Shown one piece after another: positions 43,660 through 51,692 of a stretch of 64,000 nucleotides of DNA. Below the pieces are notes generated by a model. That model saw only the letters and a program-made list of their open reading frames with translations, did no database searches and was not told the DNA's origin. The translations under genes were made by a program, and so were the position numbers. Origin of the DNA: G963692885 sp964657395 (GTDB lineage: Bacteria; Acidobacteriota; Terriglobia; Terriglobales; Acidobacteriaceae); assembly GCA_964657395.1 (NCBI GenBank), contig CAZZUX010000003.1:1-64000 (forward strand), given 5' to 3'. Each line of letters opens with the position of its first letter. Position 1 is the first letter of the stretch.

Positions 43660-43779
43660 GCCCTGACGAGTTGCCTCTAAGTTATTTATTTTATGTAACA
43701 CATCTAACAGCTGAACCAAAGTAAGTTAGCGACTTAGATAACTCAAATCGTACGAATAAGTGTTAGGTCTAATACCATT
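43660..43779. other. AT-rich intergenic segment beside parS-like sites
   Basis: This stretch is visibly AT-rich against the surrounding high-GC DNA (for example GTTATTTATTTTATGTAACA at 43681-43700). It contains short inverted repeats such as TAAGT-TAGCG-ACTTA (43722-43736). I see no gene and no clear DnaA box. Together with the palindromes that follow it forms a 430-base region free of plausible coding sequence. Confidence 0.5.
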
Positions 43780-43795
43780 TGTTCCACGTGGAACA
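43780..43795. promoter_or_regulatory. parS-like ParB-binding palindrome, copy 1
   Basis: TGTTCCACGTGGAACA, a perfect 16-bp palindrome (18 bp with flanking T/A), is identical to the parS variant known from Pseudomonas chromosomes and one base per half-site from TGTTTCACGTGAAACA of Bacillus. Such sites nucleate ParB/Spo0J for chromosome segregation. Confidence 0.8.
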
Positions 43796-43849
43796 ATTTG
43801 CCCTTTTCGCAGCCCGAACGAAGCAGCCTTTCTCACGGACGCGACGGAT

Positions 43850-43865
43850 TGTTCCACGTGGAACA
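43850..43865. promoter_or_regulatory. parS-like ParB-binding palindrome, copy 2
   Basis: A second exact TGTTCCACGTGGAACA, 70 bp from the first and extending to a 20-bp palindrome (43848-43867). Two identical perfect copies in an intergenic region are very unlikely by chance and support a partition-site function. Confidence 0.8.
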
Positions 43866-44038
43866 ATTCGTGATCTCGAAACTCCAAGCCGGAACCCGCC
43901 CCTTCACGTCCGTCCTCCAGCATATTGACCATCCGCTGCCATGAATGCACAATGGTGAACGCGGCCACCCTGGCTTCCTTCCTCCCGCCGCAACCCCACC
44001 GGCCCCGTACCTCATCTGTCTTCCCGGAGCGCCCCAAA

Positions 44039-45157
44039 ATGCACAATCCATGGGTCAGGAATCGCAACACCATTAACCTTCTCGCCATCGCCGCCGTCTT
44101 TGTCGTCGCCCATCCGCTCTATGCCGATTTCACCTACACCGAGACCACGCAAATCACCGGCGGCTCCACTCTTGGCATGATGAAAATGGCCGGCGCCTTC
44201 AGCAAACAGGCCCGCCAGGCCACTGCACCCACTGCATCGACCGTCTCCATCAAGGGCAATCGCATGGCCCGCATCAATCCCCTGGCGACCGAAATCATCG
44301 ATCTGGACGCTGAAACCATCACCAACATTGACACCACTCACCACAAGTACACGGTCGTCACCTTCGAACAGATGAGGCAGCAGGTCGAAGCCGCCATGCA
44401 GAAGGCCAACGCCCAGCCGGCACAAACCGCACCGGCCGAACCACAGCAGCAGCCTTCCAACGTCGACATGAAGTTTCACGTGGAAGTTCGCAATACCGGC
44501 GCGTCCAAGGAAGTAGCCGGCCTCAACTCCAATGAATCCATTCTCACCATGGCCATGGATGGCACCGACAAAACCTCAGGCCAGACCGCTTCACTCGCCA
44601 TCACCAACGACATGTGGATGGCTCCCGAAATTCCGGGTTACGGCGAAGTCCGCGAGTTCTACAAACGCTACGCTGCGAAAATGGGCAAGGTCTACAGCGG
44701 AGCTCTTTCACCCGAAGTCCTCGCACAGTACAGGGGCGCAGGCGAAGGCATGTCGCAGATGGTAAAAGAGATGTCCAAGCTGAAGGGCACTCCGGTTCTG
44801 CAGGTCATGCGCATGGGCATGACGACCGACGGCAAGCCGCTGCCGGCAGCTTCCGAAGCACCGCTGCCTGCCTCACCCCCTCCGCCGAGCGCATCCGATA
44901 TGGCCAAGCAGGGCGCGGCCTCGGCACTCGCCAGCAGCTTCGGTGGTCTCGGTGGACTGGGCGGCTTCGGCCATAAAAAGAAGGCGGATCCACCACCGGC
45001 CGACACGCCCGCGCCCGATAGCTCCGCACCGCCGGCCACCGCCGCGGTTCTGACTGAATCCACTACGCAACTCAACAGCTTTTCCTCGACAGCAAACGAA
45101 TCAAACTTCCAGATTCCCGCTGGCTTCCAGAAAGTCGACTACAAAACCGCCAACTGA
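44039..45157 (+). CDS. secreted protein of unknown function
   Basis: A 372-residue exported protein. The ATG at 44039 has GGAG 9 nt upstream and gives a signal peptide (NTINLLAIAAVFVVAHPLYA-D). The mature part starts with a beta-rich domain (FTYTETTQITGGSTLGMMKM, IIDLDAETITNIDTTHHKYTVV), then an Ala/Gln/Pro-rich linker, a second domain (MWMAPEIPGYGEVREFYKRYAAK), a low-complexity Pro/Ala/Gly part with GGLGGLGGFGHKKK, and a final FQIPAGFQKVDY. I know no name for this family. A degenerate parS-like sequence lies inside it at 44472-44487. Confidence 0.75.
   Translation: MHNPWVRNRNTINLLAIAAVFVVAHPLYADFTYTETTQITGGSTLGMMKMAGAFSKQARQATAPTASTVSIKGNRMARINPLATEIIDLDAETITNIDTTHHKYTVVTFEQMRQQVEAAMQKANAQPAQTAPAEPQQQPSNVDMKFHVEVRNTGASKEVAGLNSNESILTMAMDGTDKTSGQTASLAITNDMWMAPEIPGYGEVREFYKRYAAKMGKVYSGALSPEVLAQYRGAGEGMSQMVKEMSKLKGTPVLQVMRMGMTTDGKPLPAASEAPLPASPPPPSASDMAKQGAASALASSFGGLGGLGGFGHKKKADPPPADTPAPDSSAPPATAAVLTESTTQLNSFSSTANESNFQIPAGFQKVDYKTAN
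44472..44487. promoter_or_regulatory. degenerate parS-like sequence inside a gene
   Basis: AGTTTCACGTGGAAGT matches the degenerate parS pattern TGTTYCACGTGRAACA at 13 of 16 positions, with intact CACGTG core. It lies about 620 bp from the two perfect sites, within the secreted-protein gene. It may be a weak ParB site or coincidence. Confidence 0.3.
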
Positions 45158-45267
45158 CAACGCGCGCTGCGCCATGCGATCTCATGGAAATACGGGGCTC
45201 GATCTTGACGCCCCCGCTTGGCCAAAACTTCATAAAGGTGGTGCTATGGAACAGGGAGATTCGTTCC

Positions 45268-45948
45268 ATGCGGCCACTGCTTTCTACCAGGATCATTCTT
45301 GGCGTTCTACTCACTGCCTGCACCCTGGGGCTGTTGCGCGATGCGCCCGCAATCGCACAGGCTGCTGCACAAACAGCGAGGCCCACCAGCACTCCCTACT
45401 CCGGCGATCTATCGATCTTTGAATATCCTGACCGCGACCAGAAGCTGCACGTTGACCGCGTGATGGACCTGCTCGGTATCGCGCCCGGCCGCAGCGTCGC
45501 CGACATCGGCGCAGGTTCCGGCTGGTTCACAGTGCGCGCCGCTGCACGCGTCGGCGAGTCTGGCATAGTCTATGCCGAGGACATCAACCCCGAGGCCATC
45601 ACCTACATTACGAAGCGCGCCGAAAAGCAAAAGCTGAAAAACATCAAGCCCATACTCGGCACAACAGACGACACGAAGCTACCGGCCAACAGCGTGGACG
45701 CCGTCCTGCTGCTGAAGGTTTATCACGAGATGGAGCATCCCGTTCCGCTCATGCAGCAGCTAAAAGCGTCACTCAGGCCGGGTGCTAAAGTCGGCATCAT
45801 CGATCGCAACGGCAACGGTGCCGACCACGGCATCATGCCCGATGTTGTAGACCATGAAATGACCGAAGCCGGCTTCAAACGCATGGGTAAGTATGACTTC
45901 ACCAAGGGTGACGGGCAGGACTTCTTCCTGATTTTCACGGCCAGGTAA
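45268..45948 (+). CDS. exported SAM-dependent methyltransferase-like protein
   Basis: A 226-residue protein with a class I methyltransferase core: motif I VADIGAGSGWFTVRAA at about 85-100, acidic residue in YAEDINPEAI, and VDAVLLLKVYHEMEH as motif IV. Unusually, it begins with an export signal, MRPLLSTRIILGVLLTACTL. That segment contains LLTAC, a possible lipobox, or could be cut later near AIAQA. SAM is not known to be available outside the cytoplasm, so either the signal is not used or the fold has another role. The ATG at 45268 has AGGGAG about 10 nt upstream. Confidence 0.8.
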   Translation: MRPLLSTRIILGVLLTACTLGLLRDAPAIAQAAAQTARPTSTPYSGDLSIFEYPDRDQKLHVDRVMDLLGIAPGRSVADIGAGSGWFTVRAAARVGESGIVYAEDINPEAITYITKRAEKQKLKNIKPILGTTDDTKLPANSVDAVLLLKVYHEMEHPVPLMQQLKASLRPGAKVGIIDRNGNGADHGIMPDVVDHEMTEAGFKRMGKYDFTKGDGQDFFLIFTAR

Positions 45949-45951
45949 GTC

Positions 45952-47379
45952 TTAAGCCGGGTTCACTTCCAAGGCACGCGGTTGATGTCCGCTGGTACTC
46001 GCGCCTGCATCTGCTGCGAGGTTGAGGCCGTCGATCACCGGCGCCAGCGAGAGGACAGCCATGAACAGGATCGCGTAATGAAAATCACGCAACTGTGGCA
46101 GCGCCGCAGAGTGTCCGCGCGCATGTGCTACAAGCCTGAGCGTGATCGCGCCGACGGCCACTCCTGTACCCATGCTCAGTTGCATCACGGCACTTAGGAA
46201 ACCATTGGCGCGGCTCATCCTGCTGGCCGGGATTTCGGTATAAGCCAGTGTGCCCATACAGGTGAACTGCATCGAGCGGCATGCTCCATGGAAAAACAGG
46301 ATCGCCGCAATTACCATTACAGGCGTACGTGGATCGAGCAGCGCACACAGCGCCATCGAAAAAGAAGTGATGACACCGTTGACCAGGATAAGCCTGCGAA
46401 AACCAAATCGCCGCAGACCCTGGATCACAAAACCTTTCATGCTCAGGTCACCCGCAAACAGCGCCAGCAGGTAAAGCCCGGAATGAAATGCATTCATGCC
46501 GAAAGCGATCTGGAACATCAGCGGCAACAGGAATGGAAGCACGGACACAGCAATTCGAAAACCGCTGGCGCCATATACCGACAGCGAAAAACTTTTCAGC
46601 TTGAGAGACTCCAGGTCGATCAGCGAAGTCGCCGGCCTTTGCCGCGCCACCATGATCGCAAGAGTGCCGCAGACCAGGCTCAGCAGCAGGATCAGGCTGG
46701 GGAACTGCCAGTGAGCACCGCCTTTTCCAAGCTTTTCCATGGCGAACACGATGCCTGTAGAGGCCATACCGGCGAGTAGAAATGTTGCCCAGTCAAAGCG
46801 GTGTCTTTCTTCGACTCGCACATTTTCGATCCACGCCAGCGTCAGTCCCAATGCTATGAGTCCGAGGGGCAGGTTCAGAAAGAAGATCCAATGCCAGCTC
46901 GCATACGTAGTAATGAAACCGCCCAGCGGAGGACCGAGCACGAGGGCTGTAAGTCCCGGCCATGTGATGTACGCGATTGCCTGTGTCAGCTGTTCCTTCG
47001 GCGTATTTCGAAGGACGATTAACCGCCCCACTGGCACCATCATCGCTCCGCCGATACCCTGTAATATCCGCATCACTGTGAATTGCGTAAGTGTGTGCGA
47101 TGCGCCGCAGAGCAGGGAAGCGAGAGTAAAGACGCCGATGGCGGATGCGAATACAGATCGCGAACCGAACCTGTCCGCAAGCCAGCCGCTGATTGGAATG
47201 AACACGGCCAGTGTGATGAGGTAGGCGGTCATCCCCACGTTCAGATTCACTGCGCCTACATGGAAGCTGCGTGCCATCTGCGGCAAAGCCGTAGCGATAA
47301 TGGTGCCGTCGAGATTCTCCATGAAGAACGCGCTCGCAATCAGCGACGTTACATAGATGGGTGAGCGGCCTGCCCTCAT
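45952..47379 (-). CDS. MFS transporter, DHA2/EmrB-like drug efflux family
   Basis: A 475-residue major facilitator with about 14 membrane helices. The loop 2-3 motif GWLADRFGSRSVF and motif C-like VLGPPLGGFITTYASWHWIFFLNLPLGL identify the DHA2 group of proton antiporters that expel drugs or metabolites. The ATG at 47379 is preceded by AAGGAG with no spacer, which is unusually close; no better in-frame start exists before the first helix. It converges with the methyltransferase gene (3-base gap) and points away from the purine genes, so a purine substrate is not implied. Confidence 0.88.
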   Translation of the reverse strand: MRAGRSPIYVTSLIASAFFMENLDGTIIATALPQMARSFHVGAVNLNVGMTAYLITLAVFIPISGWLADRFGSRSVFASAIGVFTLASLLCGASHTLTQFTVMRILQGIGGAMMVPVGRLIVLRNTPKEQLTQAIAYITWPGLTALVLGPPLGGFITTYASWHWIFFLNLPLGLIALGLTLAWIENVRVEERHRFDWATFLLAGMASTGIVFAMEKLGKGGAHWQFPSLILLLSLVCGTLAIMVARQRPATSLIDLESLKLKSFSLSVYGASGFRIAVSVLPFLLPLMFQIAFGMNAFHSGLYLLALFAGDLSMKGFVIQGLRRFGFRRLILVNGVITSFSMALCALLDPRTPVMVIAAILFFHGACRSMQFTCMGTLAYTEIPASRMSRANGFLSAVMQLSMGTGVAVGAITLRLVAHARGHSAALPQLRDFHYAILFMAVLSLAPVIDGLNLAADAGASTSGHQPRALEVNPA

Positions 47380-47468
47380 CTCCTTAGTTTAACGAACGCA
47401 ATCGTAAATCCGAGGTGGCATTTCACTGGCGACACTCGCAAAGCAACGGCTGCCGATTGCAGGCTGCA

Positions 47469-47948
47469 TTAGTAGTCGATTCGTTTCGTCGCATCCAGCC
47501 ATGCCTGGAAGCTGCTCCACGCTGCTGTACTCGCCAGCTGCTGCACCGGGATTGCACGCTCGCCACGCTCCAGCTTGAACTGCCGGTATAACAACGAATC
47601 GTCGAAGCCGGCACGTGCTGCATCCTCGCAGGTGTTGCCGTAGTAAATTGCTTCCATGCGCGCCCAGTAAATGGCAGCAAGACACATAGGACATGGTTCG
47701 CAGCTTGTGTAAATCGCACAACCCTGCAAGGTAAATGTCTTGAGCTTCGCACAGGCTTTTCGGATCGCATTTACTTCGCCGTGGGCGGTCGGATCATTCG
47801 TCGCCGTGACGGTATTTACTGCTTCTGCTATCACTTCTCCATTCCGCACGATAAGCGCTGCAAATGGGCCGCCACTGCCGGACGTTACGTTGTGGGTTGC
47901 AAGATCGATGGCCCGCTGCATCAGGTCCTGGTCCGGCTCATGCGGCAT
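47469..47948 (-). CDS. guaD: guanine deaminase, cytidine-deaminase-fold type
   Basis: A 159-residue zinc deaminase. The zinc site is His-x-Glu in PTAHGEVNAIRKA plus PCPMC, and the fold and length match bacterial GuaD, which converts guanine to xanthine. The C-terminal aromatic and acidic segment that covers the active site in GuaD is present (AAWSSFQAWLDATKRIDY). The start at 47948 has GGGAGG 7 nt upstream. It is divergent from allB (64 bases between starts), which puts both under one control region and supports a role in feeding xanthine dehydrogenase. Other nucleoside-deaminase substrates remain possible. Confidence 0.85.
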   Translation of the reverse strand: MPHEPDQDLMQRAIDLATHNVTSGSGGPFAALIVRNGEVIAEAVNTVTATNDPTAHGEVNAIRKACAKLKTFTLQGCAIYTSCEPCPMCLAAIYWARMEAIYYGNTCEDAARAGFDDSLLYRQFKLERGERAIPVQQLASTAAWSSFQAWLDATKRIDY

Positions 47949-48012
47949 TGGATTGCCTCCCTGTTGAAGTAAATGCAGCATAATTGCAGCGGCTGGGGTA
48001 CCCTGCGGAATC

Positions 48013-49404
48013 ATGGACAGTATGGCACAGGCCTTCGTCTCTACTCGTATCGTCACGCCGGATGGCGAGTTCCGGGGCGCCATCCTGGTGGATGACGGCC
48101 GTATCACTGCAATGTTGAGTCGGGAAGAAATTTCTTCTCAATATCTGCTTCGAGACTTCGGATCGCTCGTGATTCTTCCCGGCATGGTCGATAGTCATGT
48201 GCACATCAATGAACCGGGCCGCACCGAGTGGGAAGGCTTCTTCACAGCGACGCGCGCTGCGGCTGCCGGCGGCTTCACAACGCTTGTGGATATGCCGCTT
48301 AACTGCCTGCCTGAAACTACAACCGTCGCCGCGCTGCAACAGAAGCGAACAGCCGCCCGGGGCCAGTGCTTTGTCGATTGGGCACCATGGGGCGGCGTGG
48401 CCGGTGACAATGCTGAGCATGTAGAGCCACTTGCTGTAGCCGGAGTTCGCGGCTTCAAATGCTTTCTTGTTTATCCCGGGTGCGACGGCTTCCAGATGGT
48501 GAGTGCCGCGCAACTGGAAACCGCTCTCCCGCACATCTCTCGTACAGGTCTGCCCTTGCTGGTGCATGCTGAATTGCAGCCGCCCATCGATGTCGCCACA
48601 GCATCGCTGGCAGATGAAGACTGGCGGCGCTATGACACGTATCTGCGATCTCGTCCGGATGAAGCCGAACTCTCGGCGATCCGCTACCTGCTTGACCTTT
48701 GCCGGCAGTACCGCTTCCCTTTACACATTGTTCACTTGTCTTCGGCGCTGGCGCTGAACGAGTTGCGGATGGCCAGACAACAGCAGCTGCCGTTCACCGT
48801 CGAGACCTGCCCGCACTATCTCCACTTTGCAGCAGAGGACATCGCCGATGGCAGTACGGTGCACAAATGCGCGCCGCCCATCCGTAGTCGTCAGAACCGA
48901 GAGGCTTTGTGGCATGCATTGCAGGAGGGCCTGATCGACCTGGTCGCGACCGACCATTCGCCCTGCCCTCCCGAAATGAAAGATCTCGAGCACGGACGCT
49001 TTGACCATGCATGGGGAGGCATTGCTGGCCTGCAACTCGCTGTCTCCGTTGTTTGGACCGGTATGCGTGAGCGAAGCATGACACTTACAGATCTTGCCCG
49101 TCTCATGTCGCAAAAACCTGCAGAACTGGCAGGCTTGCAGAGCCGCAAAGGGGCTATTCGCGCCGGCGCTGATGCAGACTTTGTGATCTTCGATCCCGAA
49201 GCTGCTTTCACAGTAAATACCGAATCGTTGTACCAACGGCACAAGCTCACACCCTACATGGGCGCTCACTTGCGCGGTAAAGTGATAGCTACTTTTCTCC
49301 GTGGCCGACCGGTCTACCAGGAAGGCAAGGTTGTTGAACTCCCCCTCGGACGGGAGGTCGAGCTTCGCGGTAATCAGCTGTCCGCCGCGCACGTAGTACG
49401 ATAA
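48013..49404 (+). CDS. allB: allantoinase
   Basis: A 463-residue amidohydrolase of the cyclic-amidase group that opens allantoin to allantoate. Metal-binding His62 and His64 lie in DSHVHINEPGRTEWEGF, the bridging carboxylated Lys149 in RGFKCF, and the last Asp in VATDHSPCPPEMK. The motif NEPGR-E and the SPCPPE loop distinguish allantoinase from dihydropyrimidinase and dihydroorotase. It is first of eight genes on the plus strand that together run from xanthine oxidation to glyoxylate. Confidence 0.92.
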   Translation: MDSMAQAFVSTRIVTPDGEFRGAILVDDGRITAMLSREEISSQYLLRDFGSLVILPGMVDSHVHINEPGRTEWEGFFTATRAAAAGGFTTLVDMPLNCLPETTTVAALQQKRTAARGQCFVDWAPWGGVAGDNAEHVEPLAVAGVRGFKCFLVYPGCDGFQMVSAAQLETALPHISRTGLPLLVHAELQPPIDVATASLADEDWRRYDTYLRSRPDEAELSAIRYLLDLCRQYRFPLHIVHLSSALALNELRMARQQQLPFTVETCPHYLHFAAEDIADGSTVHKCAPPIRSRQNREALWHALQEGLIDLVATDHSPCPPEMKDLEHGRFDHAWGGIAGLQLAVSVVWTGMRERSMTLTDLARLMSQKPAELAGLQSRKGAIRAGADADFVIFDPEAAFTVNTESLYQRHKLTPYMGAHLRGKVIATFLRGRPVYQEGKVVELPLGREVELRGNQLSAAHVVR

Positions 49405-49444
49405 GGCAATTTCAGAATTGCAGCGAGAGCGGCGAGCGTCTTCC

Positions 49445-49942
49445 ATGAGCCAGCGCATGAACGAACGCGACTTCCAATTTACTGTCAACGGTCTTGAGAA
49501 GACCGTGCATGTGCCGCCCATGTCCCGTCTGCTGGATGTATTACGGCATGAATTGTTGTTGACCGGAACCAAGGAAGGCTGCGGTGAGGGCGAGTGCGGC
49601 TCCTGCTCCGTGTTGATGAATGGAGACCTGGTGAATAGCTGCCTCGTGCCCATTGCGCAGGTTGCCGGATCAGCGATCGTCACTATCGAAGGCATCGGCA
49701 GCAGCGAGTCCCTCCATCCTGTGCAGCAGGCGTTTCTTGAATGCGGCGGAGCCCAGTGCGGTATTTGTACGCCCGGCATGATTCTTGCCACGGTGCACCT
49801 GCTGGAAAAAAATCCGAGACCCAACCTGCAACAGATACGCCAGGGCCTGAATGGCAATCTCTGCCGATGCACCGGCTACATGAAAATTTTCGCGTCCGTG
49901 GAAAGAGCCGCCGGCATGCTGGAGATCAAACATGCCAGCTGA
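49445..49942 (+). CDS. xanthine dehydrogenase, 2Fe-2S subunit
   Basis: A 165-residue small subunit with the plant-ferredoxin cluster motif (EGCGEGECGSCSV, plus a Cys in NSCLVP) and the second, C-terminal cluster motif (CGGAQCGICTPGM and NLCRCTGY). It passes electrons from the molybdenum subunit to FAD. Its partners, the FAD and molybdopterin subunits, are on the opposite strand at 54967-58197, about 5 kb away. The start at 49445 gives MSQRMNERDFQFTVNG; ATG 49457 is an alternative. It overlaps uraD by 11 bases. Confidence 0.92.
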   Translation: MSQRMNERDFQFTVNGLEKTVHVPPMSRLLDVLRHELLLTGTKEGCGEGECGSCSVLMNGDLVNSCLVPIAQVAGSAIVTIEGIGSSESLHPVQQAFLECGGAQCGICTPGMILATVHLLEKNPRPNLQQIRQGLNGNLCRCTGYMKIFASVERAAGMLEIKHAS

Positions 49943-50489
49943 TCTATCAGCGCGAACACGCGATGCGGTTTGGAGCAGTACCCACATTCTTGAGCAGTGG
50001 AATCAACTGGACCCATTTGCTGCTGCGAGTGAAATTCTCTCTTGCTGCGGGTCGAAAGAGTGGGCGAGGAAGCTGGCTGAGTCGCGGCCCGTTGAGGATG
50101 CGCACTCATTGCTGACTCACTCCGACGAGATCTGGCAGCACCTCGCGGCGCAACACTGGGAAGAAGCCTTTGCCACTCACCCGCGCATCGGAGCCAGCAA
50201 CGCTCCGCAGGCTGCAAGCACACGGTCCGCACAATGGTCTCAGCAGGAACAGGGAAGTGTAAGTTCGTCCAGCAGGGAGATGCAGGAGCGCCTCGCGCGC
50301 GCCAACGATGCCTACGAACACCGGTTTGGACGCACATATATTGTTTGTGCCACTGGTAGGACAGCAGCTGAAATGCTGGCGATCCTCGAACGCCGTCTCG
50401 CGAATGATCCTGCGCGTGAATTGCAGGAAGCAGTCGAGCAGCAGCGCCTCATCACCCGGCTGCGGCTGCAGAAGTGGCTTCATCGATGA
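49932..50489 (+). CDS. uraD: OHCU decarboxylase
   Basis: A 185-residue helical enzyme that converts 2-oxo-4-hydroxy-4-carboxy-5-ureidoimidazoline to S-allantoin. Family motifs are THPRIG near residue 83, and YEHRFGRTYIVCATGRTAAEML, followed by EQQRLITRLRLQKWL. This is the third step after uricase and HIU hydrolase. The gene overlaps both neighbours (xanthine dehydrogenase subunit by 11 bases, uraH by 4), so expression is coupled. Confidence 0.93.
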   Translation: MPADLSARTRDAVWSSTHILEQWNQLDPFAAASEILSCCGSKEWARKLAESRPVEDAHSLLTHSDEIWQHLAAQHWEEAFATHPRIGASNAPQAASTRSAQWSQQEQGSVSSSSREMQERLARANDAYEHRFGRTYIVCATGRTAAEMLAILERRLANDPARELQEAVEQQRLITRLRLQKWLHR

Positions 50490-50827
50490 GCAGCATCTCC
50501 ACTCACGTTCTGGACACGAATCGCGGCCGGCCCGCTGCTGCCATCCCGGTTCGTCTCTCGCAGAACCTGCGCAAAGAGTGGAAGCTGATTGCAGAAGATC
50601 TCACAGATGCGGATGGCCGTATTCGGCGGCTCCTTCCGAAGACAACGGTACTGGCATCTGCCACGTATCGCCTTTCGTTTGATACCGGCGCGTACTTTAC
50701 AGCGCAGAAGTTGGAAACTCTTTTTCCTGTCGTCGAGATTACGTTCACGGTCAGTGATCCGGCTATGCATCACCATATTCCGCTGCTGCTCGCGGCCAAC
50801 GGTTACTCCACGTATCGAGGAAGCTGA
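50486..50827 (+). CDS. uraH: 5-hydroxyisourate hydrolase (transthyretin-like)
   Basis: A 113-residue transthyretin-fold hydrolase that opens 5-hydroxyisourate to OHCU. The conserved STHVLDTNRGRPA at the N-terminus, the FPVVEITF strand, HHHIPLLLAANGYSTYRGS at the C-terminus, and the terminal YRGS tetrapeptide are all present; the last carries active-site residues. The start at 50486 overlaps the uraD stop as ATGA. Uricase begins 1 base after its stop. Confidence 0.95.
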   Translation: MSSISTHVLDTNRGRPAAAIPVRLSQNLRKEWKLIAEDLTDADGRIRRLLPKTTVLASATYRLSFDTGAYFTAQKLETLFPVVEITFTVSDPAMHHHIPLLLAANGYSTYRGS

Positions 50828-50828
50828 G

Positions 50829-51692
50829 ATGACTATCCTGGGTGAGAACCGTTACGGCAAATCCCGCGTGCGCGTGATGAAGGTCACGCGGAATGGCAAT
50901 CATCACGCGGTCTTCGAATGGAATGTGGAAGTCTGGCTTGAAGGCGATTTCACCCGCTGCTTCGAGCAGGGTGATAACAGCGGCCTGCTGCCCACGGACA
51001 CCATGAAGAATACCGTCTATTCACTCGCACGTGCCTCCCGTGCTGTGACCATCGAGGAATTTGGTCTTGAAATCGCTCATCACTTCATCCGTGAAAATTC
51101 TGAGCTTACACTGGCTGGCGTCACCATTCGGGCAACGCTCTGGAGGCCGATAGAAGTAGAAGAGCAAAGCTATGCCACTGCCTTTACTCATGACGAAGAT
51201 CGTGTAGATACTACAACTGTTACTAAATCGGCTGGCGGAAGAGTCAACATCCTCTCCGGTTTTGACGAGCTGTGGTTGCTCAAAACGTCACGCTCGGCAT
51301 TTGCCGGCTTCCTGAAGGACCGTCTCACCACGCTGAAGGAAACCAACGACCGGCTGCTTGGAACACTTGCCAAAGGCGGATGGAGCTATACGGATGCATC
51401 GCTGAGGCAGGCAACTATCGACCATGATGAGGTTCGCGGGTGTGTCATGAAGGCGCTGCTCCGCACCTTTGCTGAACACGATAGTCTTTCGGTTCAGCAG
51501 ACTCTTTATGCCATGGCGGAGTCTGCTTTGAAGAGCGTTTCAGAAATTGACGATGTATACCTTGCCATGCCAAACAAGCATTGCAACCTGGTAGATCTCT
51601 CTGCGTTTGGACAGGACAATCCGAACATGATTTTCGTTCCGACGGATGAGCCTCATGGCTCGATCGAAGCACGCATTCGGAGAAGCGCGTGA
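50829..51692 (+). CDS. urate oxidase (cofactor-free uricase)
   Basis: A 287-residue uricase of the T-fold, which oxidises urate to 5-hydroxyisourate with O2 and without a cofactor. Landmarks are ENRYGKSRVRVMKV (catalytic Lys region), LPTDTMKNTVYSLAR (catalytic Thr), GFDELWLLKTSRSAF, and the C-terminal NKHCNLVDLSAFG with the His of the proton relay. Length matches bacterial and eukaryotic uricases. The start at 50829 follows directly after uraH. The stop overlaps the next start as GTGA. Confidence 0.94.
   Translation: MTILGENRYGKSRVRVMKVTRNGNHHAVFEWNVEVWLEGDFTRCFEQGDNSGLLPTDTMKNTVYSLARASRAVTIEEFGLEIAHHFIRENSELTLAGVTIRATLWRPIEVEEQSYATAFTHDEDRVDTTTVTKSAGGRVNILSGFDELWLLKTSRSAFAGFLKDRLTTLKETNDRLLGTLAKGGWSYTDASLRQATIDHDEVRGCVMKALLRTFAEHDSLSVQQTLYAMAESALKSVSEIDDVYLAMPNKHCNLVDLSAFGQDNPNMIFVPTDEPHGSIEARIRRSA

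Noticed and set aside
43726..44088. 120-residue minus-strand frame across the parS region
   Set aside because: It runs through both palindromes and the upstream part of the secreted-protein gene, with no homology or ribosome-binding site.
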